From Gammaproteobacteria bacterium (GTDB lineage: Bacteria > Pseudomonadota > Gammaproteobacteria > Pseudomonadales > Cellvibrionaceae), in NCBI GenBank assembly GCA_004172865.1, contig SEBV01000020.1:1-64000 (forward strand): a stretch of DNA of 64,000 nucleotides, in the 5' to 3' direction. Position 1 is the first letter of the stretch; every line of letters begins with the position of its first letter. The notes below the pieces were generated by a model. The model did no database searches, had not been told where the DNA came from, and saw only the letters and a list, made by a program, of their open reading frames with translations. Both the position numbers and the translations under genes were made by a program. Positions 18,914 through 26,668 of this stretch are shown piece after piece.

Positions 18914-19171
18914 ATGGCTCGCGTTTTGATGTACACAACTGCTATTTGCCCTTATTGCGTCAATGCAAAAAAATTGTTGGCACAAAAAGGCGTGAGTGTT
19001 GAAGAAATTCGAGTCGATCAAAATCCCCAACTGCGCAGTGAAATGATGCAGAAAAGCGGACAGCGAACAGTGCCCCAAATTTGGATTGGTGAATTCCACG
19101 TCGGTGGCTTTACAGATCTATGGGCACTGGACAAACAAGGCAAGCTCGATGGGCTTTTACAAAATAACTAA
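18914..19171 (+). CDS. grxC: Glutaredoxin 3
   Basis: An 85-residue cytoplasmic glutaredoxin with the CPYC active site (residues 12-15), the TVPQIWI cis-proline motif (about 54-60) and the HVGGFTDLWAL glutathione-binding segment. It reduces disulfides and glutathionylated proteins with glutathione. It starts 8 bases after the rhodanese-like gene and precedes secB, as in other gammaproteobacteria. Confidence 0.96.
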   Translation: MARVLMYTTAICPYCVNAKKLLAQKGVSVEEIRVDQNPQLRSEMMQKSGQRTVPQIWIGEFHVGGFTDLWALDKQGKLDGLLQNN

Positions 19172-19192
19172 AGTGCAAAGACGAGATTTATT

Positions 19193-19717
19193 ATGAGTGA
19201 TGAAAATAACCAGGCAGCAACGGCGCAGGAAGCACAATTACCGCAAGCTGGATTTGCCATTCAAAAAATTTATTTGAAAGATATTTCTTTTGAAACGCCT
19301 AGCGGTTTGGAAGCATTTACAAAATCCTGGAAACCTAATGTGCAACAGGATTTAAATATCCAGGTTACGCCCGTTGAAGAAGGTTTGTTTGAAGTACTTT
19401 TATTGTTGACGATCACCGCGCGCATCGACAATAAAGTTGTATTTTTAGTTGAAGTAAAACAAGGCGGCTTATTTGTAATTAGTGGATTGGACGGTATACA
19501 ACTGAGCCATGCTATAAATACTTTGTGCCCACAAATTCTTTTCCCTTACGCACGCGAAACTATTGATAGTTTATTAACGCGCGGAGGCTTCCCGCCATTA
19601 ATGCTCGCACCCATTAATTTTGATGCAGTATTTGCACAAGCCGTAATACAGGCGCAACAGCAAGCAGAAGCGGGCGCAGATGAAGCTGAGCAGCCAGCGC
19701 AATCGGCCCTCAATTAA
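19193..19717 (+). CDS. secB: Protein-export chaperone SecB
   Basis: A 174-residue cytoplasmic chaperone that holds preproteins unfolded and passes them to SecA. The conserved core FAIQKIYLKDISFETP (about 18-33) and the LCPQILFPYARETIDSLLTRGGFPPLML segment (about 105-132) are intact, followed by a short Gln/Ala/Glu-rich tail. The length is slightly above E. coli SecB (155). It is the last gene of the rhodanese-grxC-secB operon. Confidence 0.97.
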   Translation: MSDENNQAATAQEAQLPQAGFAIQKIYLKDISFETPSGLEAFTKSWKPNVQQDLNIQVTPVEEGLFEVLLLLTITARIDNKVVFLVEVKQGGLFVISGLDGIQLSHAINTLCPQILFPYARETIDSLLTRGGFPPLMLAPINFDAVFAQAVIQAQQQAEAGADEAEQPAQSALN

Positions 19718-19727
19718 TATTCAATCG

Positions 19728-19757
19728 TTTGCCCGACTCTAGTCGGGCAAATTTATT
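19728..19757 (+). terminator. Terminator hairpin after secB
   Basis: Perfect stem TTTGCCCGACT/AGTCGGGCAAA followed by ATTTATT. The T tract is weak, but the position between secB and ppx fits a terminator. Confidence 0.7.
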
Positions 19758-19774
19758 ATCAGGTGTAAAAGTCG

Positions 19775-21274
19775 ATGTTTAATCTTTCTCGCCTTGATCG
19801 CTCCAATTCCAGTCACATTGCCGCTATTGATTTAGGCTCAAACAGTTTTCACATGATTATCGCCAAATGGGACAACGACCAATTAGTGGTTCTTGATCGT
19901 TTGCGCGACCCTGTGCGCATGGGTTGGGGTTTAGGCAGTGATGGCTCGCTCAGCGAAGAAGCGCGTATTCGCGCACTCAATTGTCTCGAAAAATTTGGTG
20001 AGCGATTACGTGAACATCCCTCGCGCAGCGTGCGAATTGTCGGCACCAAAACGCTCCGAAGTATTAGCGATTCCAGTCAGTTTTTAGCAGATGCACAACA
20101 GCGCCTCGGTCATCCCGTTGAAATTATTTCTGGTGACGAAGAGGCGCGGTTAATTTATTTGGGTGTCGCGCATTGCATTGCGCCTAAAGAAGGCAAGCGA
20201 CTGGTGATGGATATCGGTGGCGGCAGTACTGAAATAATTGTTGGCGAAGGCATGTCGCCACTGATTAAAGAAAGTTTAAACATGGGTTGTGTTGCCATCA
20301 CCAAACGATTTTTTTTGGATGGCAAAGTTAACGATAGAAATACCGCCAAAGCCTTAATTGCGTGTATGCAAGAACTTGCGCCGGTGTCAGAAGAATTTGT
20401 CCATCAAGGTTGGAATGAAGTGCTTGGAGCATCCGGGACCATCAAAGCTGTAGCAAAAGTTTGCACGGCGGCCGGCTGGAGCAATGGCGTAATCCGCTTA
20501 ATGGATTTGGAAAAAATTGTTCGGCTCTACGTTCACCACGGCAGCACAGATTTAAAAATTCCTGGATTATCAGATGATCGCCAGCCGGTATTTTTAGGCG
20601 GCGTTATTGTATTGATCGCTTTATTTGAAAGTTTGCAACTCACTGAAGTGATGGCTGCAGACTGGGCGTTGCGTGAAGGTTTATTATTCGATTTAAAAGG
20701 TCGTTTAGAAAATCACGATATACGTCAAGGGAGTGTCGATGCTTTAGCATCACGATTTCACGTCAATTTGGAAAAAGCTAAGGCGGTAGAAAAAACTGCG
20801 TTGGATCTGCTGGAACAAGTGGCGGATGATTGGGATTTAAATAATCAGGAAGCCAGCAAATTATTGGGCTGGGCTGCGCGTTTATATTCCGTGGGTTTGG
20901 ATATTGCGCACAACGATTATCACAAACACAGCGCCTATGTTGTGCAGCACGTAGATTTGGCGGGTTGTTCGCGCGTAGAACAAACGCATTTGTCAGCATT
21001 GGTCTTGGCGCATCGGAAACGGTTTCCGCTAAAACATTTTCCGCCGGGAAATTTTGATTTAATTCATTTGGCAATTTTGTTGCGTATTGCGGTTATTTTT
21101 CATCGCGGGAAAAAAATCGAAGGTTTGCCGTCGATTAAGTTGAGCGCAGCAAAAAAGAAATTGAAACTAAAAATTTCGAATACTTGGTTGGAGCAACATC
21201 CATTAACCAATGCAGATCTGGAGACTGAAACGCGTCATTTGGATGATATTGGCTACGAGTTAGAATTGGTGTAA
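19775..21274 (+). CDS. ppx: Exopolyphosphatase (Ppx/GppA family)
   Basis: A 499-residue enzyme that releases phosphate from the ends of polyphosphate, or hydrolyses pppGpp if it is GppA-like. The actin-like fold opens with AAIDLGSNSFHMIIAKW (about 16-32), and VMDIGGGSTEIIVGE (about 144-158) forms the second phosphate loop. A C-terminal HD-like helical domain (about 310-490) fits the ~500-residue Ppx class. It converges on ppk1, which makes the polymer, so the two opposing activities are neighbours. Confidence 0.93.
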   Translation: MFNLSRLDRSNSSHIAAIDLGSNSFHMIIAKWDNDQLVVLDRLRDPVRMGWGLGSDGSLSEEARIRALNCLEKFGERLREHPSRSVRIVGTKTLRSISDSSQFLADAQQRLGHPVEIISGDEEARLIYLGVAHCIAPKEGKRLVMDIGGGSTEIIVGEGMSPLIKESLNMGCVAITKRFFLDGKVNDRNTAKALIACMQELAPVSEEFVHQGWNEVLGASGTIKAVAKVCTAAGWSNGVIRLMDLEKIVRLYVHHGSTDLKIPGLSDDRQPVFLGGVIVLIALFESLQLTEVMAADWALREGLLFDLKGRLENHDIRQGSVDALASRFHVNLEKAKAVEKTALDLLEQVADDWDLNNQEASKLLGWAARLYSVGLDIAHNDYHKHSAYVVQHVDLAGCSRVEQTHLSALVLAHRKRFPLKHFPPGNFDLIHLAILLRIAVIFHRGKKIEGLPSIKLSAAKKKLKLKISNTWLEQHPLTNADLETETRHLDDIGYELELV

Positions 21275-21301
21275 AAATTTTATTGCAGTTAATAAAATGT
21301 T

Positions 21302-21371
21302 CTCGTTCCCAAGCTCCTGCTTGGGAGTGCAAAGATACACACTCCGAAGCAGGAAGAAGTTTGGGAGCGAG
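21302..21371. repeat. REP-like imperfect palindrome
   Basis: A 70-base imperfect palindrome whose arms start CTCGTTCCCAA and end TTGGGAGCGAG, with inner GAGTG/CACTC pairing. It resembles the dispersed GTTCCCA-GCTCC-TGGGA extragenic repeats of many Gram-negative genomes. It lies between the convergent ppx and ppk1 genes. Confidence 0.6.
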
Positions 21372-21389
21372 GTTAAATCGACAGAAGTA

Positions 21390-21417
21390 AAAAGGCCGAT
21401 CTATGATCGGCCTTTTT
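21390..21417. terminator. Bidirectional terminator between ppx and ppk1
   Basis: Perfect stem AAAAGGCCGATC/GATCGGCCTTTT with loop TAT, flanked by A and T runs on either side, so it can serve both converging genes. Confidence 0.9.
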
Positions 21418-21447
21418 ATTTTGGTCGTATTACTTATAGATGATTAA

Positions 21448-23505
21448 TTAGTGTCGCGATGTCCAGCGATCTAACAAAATACTTTGCGCATCAATTTCAA
21501 TTTCGTCTTCCAGTGGGGACGACAGTTGATAGGTTCCGTCCGCATTTAAAATCCATGCGTGAGTATTATCAGAAAGATAAAGATTTAAATCTTCAATGAT
21601 ACGATCTTTAATACGCTTATGCTTAATGGGGAAACAGGTTTCTACGCGGTGGAACATATTGCGTGTCATCCAATCCGCACTCGAACATAATAACTCGGGA
21701 TTGTTGTTGTTCTCAAAATAAAATACGCGATGATGCTCAAGAAACCTGCCGACAATTGAACGCACGCGAATATTTTCCGAGAGACCTTCGATACCTGGGC
21801 GAAGCTGACAAACACCGCGAATAATTAAATCAATCTGCACACCCGCTTTGGATGCTGCATAAAGTTCGTTAACAAGTTCTTCATCGTAGAGCGCATTCAT
21901 CTTGGCAATAATGCGCGATGGTCTTCCATGTTCGGCATTTTCTTTTTCAATGCGAATGCGTTTAACAATGCCGCGGTGCAAAGTGAAAGGCGCGTACAAA
22001 AGCGCTTCCATTTTGGACGCTTTACCCATACTGCTTAATTGCAAGAAAATGCGATAAACATCATCACCAATTTCTTTGTCTGACGTTATCAAACCATAAT
22101 CGGTATAAAGCTTACTGGTTTTGGGATGATAATTTCCGGTGCCTAGATGGACGTAGTAATGTAATTTTCCTTCTTCGCGGCGCGCGATTAATAACATCTT
22201 CGCATGGGTTTTAAAGCCGACAACACCGTAAATAACGTGAATACCAAAACGTTGTAAACGTTCAGCAAGGGCAACATTTTGCTCTTCATCGAAACGCGCA
22301 CGCAACTCAACAATTGCGGTAACTTCTTTACCCGCTTTTGCAGCGGCAACCAAGGCATCAACAATAGGTGAATTTGATCCGGTACGGTAGAGCGTTTGCT
22401 TTATCGCGAGTACGTGCGGGTCTGCAGCAGCTTCGCGTAAAAAATCCACAACGCCTTGGAATGAATCGAAGGGGTGATGCAATAAAATATCTTGTTTCTG
22501 CAAGACTTCAAAATAGCTGTTGGTACGTCTTGGCAATTTCGGCATGGCTTGTACAAACGGCCGAAAATATAATTCGGTATTTTTGATCAACTCAAATAAA
22601 TCACTGTAGCGATTTAAATTAACCGGGCCGTTAATGTTGTAGAGATCGCGCTCTTTAATTTCGCAGCGCTGCAATAAGAAATCGACCAATTCGGTTGGGC
22701 AAGTATCAGAAATTTCCAGACGCACTTCATCGCCATATTGGCGGTAAGCAAGTTCACCTTGTACTGCACGTAACAGATCTTCGGTTTCCTCTTCGTCGAG
22801 AAAAATATCCGAGTTGCGCGTGAGCCGGAATTGATAGCTATCAATCACCGTCATGCCGACAAATATTTCCGCCATGAAAAAATGAATGATGGACGAGATA
22901 AAAACAAACTCGCGGCACTGAGTGGCGATTTCAATCGGTAACTCAATGATGTGTGACAGTGAGCGCGGCACCTGCACAATGGCGCGGCCCGAATTGCGAC
23001 CAAATGCATCTTTGCCATCGAGCTTCACAATAAAATTCAAACTTTTATTTAGGATGCGCGGAAATGGATGCGCAGGGTCCAAACCTATTGGGCTGAGTAC
23101 CGGCAAAACGTCAGAAATAAAATAATTTTTTAGATATTGAATTTGCTCGGGCGACCATTCATCGCGACGCAAAACGCGCACGCCGGCTTCACGCAAACTT
23201 GGCAATATTTCGGTGTTTAAAATTTTGTACTGTTCTTTCACCAATAAATGCGCGCGCGTGGATATTTGTTCCAGCGTTTGAATTTCGGTGAGACCATCGG
23301 GCCCGAGTGGACTTTTGGTGGGCAGCTCAAGTCGTTCAACCAGGCCGCCTACACGAACTTCAAAAAATTCATCGAGATTGGTAGAAAATATACACAGGAA
23401 ACGCAAACGCTCCATCAGCGGTAATGCCTTATTGTAGGCCTGATAGAGGACACGTTTATTAAATTCGAGCAAGCTAAGCTCGCGGTTGAGATAGGCGCTG
23501 GACAC
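21448..23505 (-). CDS. ppk1: Polyphosphate kinase 1
   Basis: A 685-residue enzyme that builds polyphosphate from ATP at the inner membrane. The GTG at 23505 is preferred because TTGAGG sits six bases ahead of it; a TTG 12 bases upstream overlaps that site. The N domain opens SAYLNRELSLLEFNKRVL. The catalytic half has HAKMLLIARR and GTGNYHPKT with the histidines used for autophosphorylation, and VETCFPIKHKRIKDRI near the end. The length is normal. It converges with ppx. Confidence 0.96.
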   Translation of the reverse strand: MSSAYLNRELSLLEFNKRVLYQAYNKALPLMERLRFLCIFSTNLDEFFEVRVGGLVERLELPTKSPLGPDGLTEIQTLEQISTRAHLLVKEQYKILNTEILPSLREAGVRVLRRDEWSPEQIQYLKNYFISDVLPVLSPIGLDPAHPFPRILNKSLNFIVKLDGKDAFGRNSGRAIVQVPRSLSHIIELPIEIATQCREFVFISSIIHFFMAEIFVGMTVIDSYQFRLTRNSDIFLDEEETEDLLRAVQGELAYRQYGDEVRLEISDTCPTELVDFLLQRCEIKERDLYNINGPVNLNRYSDLFELIKNTELYFRPFVQAMPKLPRRTNSYFEVLQKQDILLHHPFDSFQGVVDFLREAAADPHVLAIKQTLYRTGSNSPIVDALVAAAKAGKEVTAIVELRARFDEEQNVALAERLQRFGIHVIYGVVGFKTHAKMLLIARREEGKLHYYVHLGTGNYHPKTSKLYTDYGLITSDKEIGDDVYRIFLQLSSMGKASKMEALLYAPFTLHRGIVKRIRIEKENAEHGRPSRIIAKMNALYDEELVNELYAASKAGVQIDLIIRGVCQLRPGIEGLSENIRVRSIVGRFLEHHRVFYFENNNNPELLCSSADWMTRNMFHRVETCFPIKHKRIKDRIIEDLNLYLSDNTHAWILNADGTYQLSSPLEDEIEIDAQSILLDRWTSRH

Positions 23506-23632
23506 AATAAACCTCAATGTTTAAAGCAAATCAACAGCAGAATATGGCACCAATATGACAGTTAAACGACGGGATTAAATTAACCATAGCAAACAATTTG
23601 ATGACCGCACAGATTTCTATCTGTTGAACCTG

Positions 23633-23659
23633 CGCCAGCAACACCCAGTGTTGCTGGCG
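23633..23659. other. Strong hairpin between ppk1 and the DUF4156 gene
   Basis: Perfect 12-bp stem CGCCAGCAACAC/GTGTTGCTGGCG with loop CCA. It lies downstream of the minus-strand DUF4156 gene but has no clean T tract in that direction, so its use as a terminator is uncertain. Confidence 0.5.
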
Positions 23660-23701
23660 GAATTTTATGGGATTACTTTTACCGCAGTGGCAGTTGGGGA
23701 A

Positions 23702-24022
23702 TTATTTTTTATTGCATTGATAAACGTTGAAGCTTTGCTTGCCGTTCTCAATGTTCGAACTCGGCACAATGGTATCGCCTTTCAAGCCAACCGCTTCATT
23801 GCGAGCGAGGTTTGCAAGTTCAGTTGCCACTTTGTCGGCATCGCGTTTAACAAACCCAACTTTACTGGTTACGCTCACGGTAACTTCACTGAGATTTTCA
23901 CAGCCGCGCACATTAACTGCATTGGCGACAGCAACGCTGCTACCTTTTTCACTAACTTTTACCCAGGTACAACTACTGGTGACGGCGGCTATGGCGATAA
24001 CAATGAATGAGAGTTTTTTCAT
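23702..24022 (-). CDS. DUF4156 family lipoprotein
   Basis: A 106-residue exported protein. The signal peptide ends in a lipobox-like VTSSC (Cys about 18), suggesting a lipoprotein. The remainder matches DUF4156: VRGCENLSEVTVSV, KVGF, ELANLARNEAVGLKGDTIVPSS and a C-terminal YQC. The function is unknown; a family member in other bacteria is a small envelope lipoprotein. It is transcribed alone, with 184 bases separating it from the ppk1 start. Confidence 0.85.
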   Translation of the reverse strand: MKKLSFIVIAIAAVTSSCTWVKVSEKGSSVAVANAVNVRGCENLSEVTVSVTSKVGFVKRDADKVATELANLARNEAVGLKGDTIVPSSNIENGKQSFNVYQCNKK

Positions 24023-24421
24023 GGGATATTCCTCAATGAAGTTAAAAGTGTGGCGGAAGTGACTTAAGGCATTCGTCGCCAGTAAAAAAATTAACAGCGG
24101 CTACACTAATAGGATGATTACATAGATGCAACCAATGGACGCAGTTTTACCGGCTAATAGCGCGCTATTGATGCAAACCTGCGCATTTAAATGCTGCTTG
24201 TGCGGGCAGTTACAATAAAACGTGGCGAAAGCCGCGAATCTCTGGATTGCGTGGGCGCAACTGTTATTATGCTGAGCATTCCGCTCGCACCTCGGGAGTT
24301 AATTATTGAGGTTCAAGGATTTTTTAAATTCAGGGATTCTTAGTCCAAGAGTTCTTTAAATAAGAAAGCACATTTAATAATCGAGTTCTTTGTAAACAGG
24401 ATTTTTTCTCAGGAGCCTTTC
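24023..24421. promoter_or_regulatory. Intergenic region upstream of the RoxA-like gene
   Basis: No gene seen. It contains a 14-bp palindrome AATAGCGCGCTATT (24156-24169) flanked by GATGCAA-type repeats. Two imperfect copies of a GAGTTCTTT...AGGATTTTTT...CAGG pattern lie in the last 110 bases before the cytochrome start codon. Promoters for the divergent lipoprotein and cytochrome genes must lie here. Confidence 0.35.
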
Positions 24422-26518
24422 ATGTTTCTTATCAACGCTATCGCTGGGTTGTTTCGTTTCATCCGCCGTCATTCGCGCGCTTTTACAATAACGACACTTT
24501 TGCTCGCGGGTCTCGTGATGATCATTTTTATCGTCGGTAAAGCTTACCAGCGGTGGGATGATGATCCCCAGCGCGGCGCCGTGGCGATTAACAGCGGCGA
24601 ACAGGGTGAAAGTTACGCGACGCCTGAATATCTGGATCAGGGTTGGAGCGAATCCGATAGCTTATGGTTTTACAACACGACCCAAGGCTCAGGTTTAATT
24701 CCCTACGATTTTTTCCTCGTACTCGAACAAGTTGATTCCAATGAGTTGTTCCGCGCCAACTTGAACATGGATAAATACCGCTACCTGCCGCAAAAACCAA
24801 CCTTCTTTAACCCCGATGGTTTGGCCGTTGGTTTTGTTAAAGAAAGTTATCAAGGACAGGACTATGTGGGTTACACCTGCGCAGCCTGTCACACCGGTCA
24901 GGTCAATTATAAAGGCCGCGCCATTCGTATTGACGGCGGGCCTGCGATGGCAGACATGGTGGGCTTTCTCACCGCATTGGAAAAAAGTTTGGAGCAGACT
25001 CGCACTGATGTGCAAAAACGTGAGCGTTTCGTAAAAGCCGTTCTCGATCATAAAAACACTTATTCATCAGCCGACGACGTTTTGAAAGACCTGAAAAAAT
25101 GGAGTGACACCGTCAGGCTTTACAACACGGTAAATCATAGTCACCTGGATTATGGCTACGCGCGCCTTGATGCTTTTGGCCGCATTTATAATCGCGTGCT
25201 TGAGCATATGATTAACAAGTCACAACTGCGGCTTGCGTTGCTGCAAATCACCACGCCGGATGATCGCCGTCTGCTCACCCCTGAGCAAGTCAATGCGGTG
25301 CTTGAAGGAATCAATGAAACCATTATTGGCGATGTGCAATTTGCGTTGATCATTGATCGCCTCGCATCTAGCGAAGGCAAATTCCCCGGCTTGAGCCAAC
25401 GCGATCAATTGCGCGTACGCAACGCTATCTTCAACGAAGCCGATGCGCCCGTGAGCTATCCGTTCCTGTGGGACATTACTCACTCTGATTACGTGCAATG
25501 GAACGCGCTGGCGTCCAACGCCGGTGTAGGGCCGCTGGGGCGCAACACCGGCGAGGTTATCGGCGTGTTCGGTATTCTGGATTGGAAGGCGCAAGAGTCG
25601 CGCTTCAGCTTGTCCGCACTGATTACCGGCGAGAAAGCCAAGAAGCACACCGTCGACTTCAAATCCTCAATTGATTTAACCAACTTGTCGCGCATTGAAT
25701 CGCATTTGAATAGCCTGCAATCGCCTCAGTGGCCTGAAAAAATCCTCGGTGAAGTCAACAAAGAGAGCGCGAGCCGCGGTGAGGTTGTTTACAACGAATA
25801 CTGTGCGTCTTGTCATCAAGTAGTCGAGCGCGATAATTGGGATCGTTTGGTAGTGGCAAACATGTCCCATATTGATATCGTCGGCACTGACCCAACCATG
25901 GCGTTGAACAGCGTGAATTACACTGGTTACGCGGGCAATTTTGAATCTGTATATCAAGACACCGATGTAGGTTCGCTGGTCGTGCAAAAACGAGCGCCCG
26001 TGGTTCAAGTGCTGACTGCGGCCACCAAAGGCGCAGTAGCAACGCCGGACGCCGACAAGTGGGTTGTGCGTCGCTTTGCTGACTGGGCTTATATGCTGGG
26101 TAAATCCTTCTTTGATAATGAGATTAAAGCCAGTGTAAAATCCGGTAATTACAAACCCGATACCACCGCGACTCCCTACCAGTCACTGTTGTCTTATAAA
26201 GCACGTTCATTAAATGGTATTTGGGCGACGGCACCTTACTTACATAATGGATCAGTGCCAAACCTGTGGAGCCTGTTACAACCAGCTGAAGAGCGTCCTA
26301 CGGAGTTCTGTGTGGGCAATCGTGAATTTGATCCGGTGAATGTAGGTTTTACCACCGATGGTTGTAATAAAAATGACCCTAAAGACAAGCACAGGTTTAT
26401 TGTAGAGCCCATGGGTAATCGCAACACCGGCCACGAATACGGCACGGGTAAAGACGACAAGGACAAACTTACCGAGCAGGAGCGTTGGGACTTAATTGAA
26501 TATATAAAAACGCTGTAG
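24422..26518 (+). CDS. RoxA-like diheme c-type cytochrome (peroxidase/rubber-oxygenase superfamily)
   Basis: A 698-residue exported diheme protein. A membrane or signal anchor (about 21-40) is followed by two c-type heme sites, CAACH (153-157) and CASCH (461-465). The stretch LNGIWATAPYLHNGSVPNLW lies near 598-617. Size, heme spacing and that last motif resemble RoxA/RoxB rubber oxygenases and their 'diheme cytochrome c peroxidase' relatives. True polyisoprene cleavage cannot be assumed: many homologues in marine and soil bacteria are uncharacterised. It is transcribed alone, preceded by an AGGAG ribosome site. Confidence 0.82.
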   Translation: MFLINAIAGLFRFIRRHSRAFTITTLLLAGLVMIIFIVGKAYQRWDDDPQRGAVAINSGEQGESYATPEYLDQGWSESDSLWFYNTTQGSGLIPYDFFLVLEQVDSNELFRANLNMDKYRYLPQKPTFFNPDGLAVGFVKESYQGQDYVGYTCAACHTGQVNYKGRAIRIDGGPAMADMVGFLTALEKSLEQTRTDVQKRERFVKAVLDHKNTYSSADDVLKDLKKWSDTVRLYNTVNHSHLDYGYARLDAFGRIYNRVLEHMINKSQLRLALLQITTPDDRRLLTPEQVNAVLEGINETIIGDVQFALIIDRLASSEGKFPGLSQRDQLRVRNAIFNEADAPVSYPFLWDITHSDYVQWNALASNAGVGPLGRNTGEVIGVFGILDWKAQESRFSLSALITGEKAKKHTVDFKSSIDLTNLSRIESHLNSLQSPQWPEKILGEVNKESASRGEVVYNEYCASCHQVVERDNWDRLVVANMSHIDIVGTDPTMALNSVNYTGYAGNFESVYQDTDVGSLVVQKRAPVVQVLTAATKGAVATPDADKWVVRRFADWAYMLGKSFFDNEIKASVKSGNYKPDTTATPYQSLLSYKARSLNGIWATAPYLHNGSVPNLWSLLQPAEERPTEFCVGNREFDPVNVGFTTDGCNKNDPKDKHRFIVEPMGNRNTGHEYGTGKDDKDKLTEQERWDLIEYIKTL

Positions 26519-26522
26519 CTTT

Positions 26523-26623
26523 AAAAATATTTACGCCGCGTTTTTGTTTGTTGCGCTGAAAAAAATTGCAATGAAAGATTGCAATCAAAAAGTTGCGATG
26601 AACAAAATGCGGCGTAAATTTTT
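26523..26623. repeat. Long imperfect inverted repeat after the cytochrome gene
   Basis: Arms TTTACGCCGC and GCGGCGTAAA with flanking AAAAAT/ATTTTT and GTTT/AACA pairing, about 65 bases apart, enclosing two copies of ATTGCAAT. It sits just after the stop codon and may act as a terminator or mRNA-end structure. Confidence 0.5.
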
Positions 26624-26668
26624 GCGAATTTATTCAGCGTTCTCTGCCGATGGTTGCGCATAGACGTT

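Noticed and set aside
23624-24010. A 128-codon open frame opposite the DUF4156 gene
   Set aside because: It is antisense to a recognisable lipoprotein, has no family match I know and no good ribosome site.
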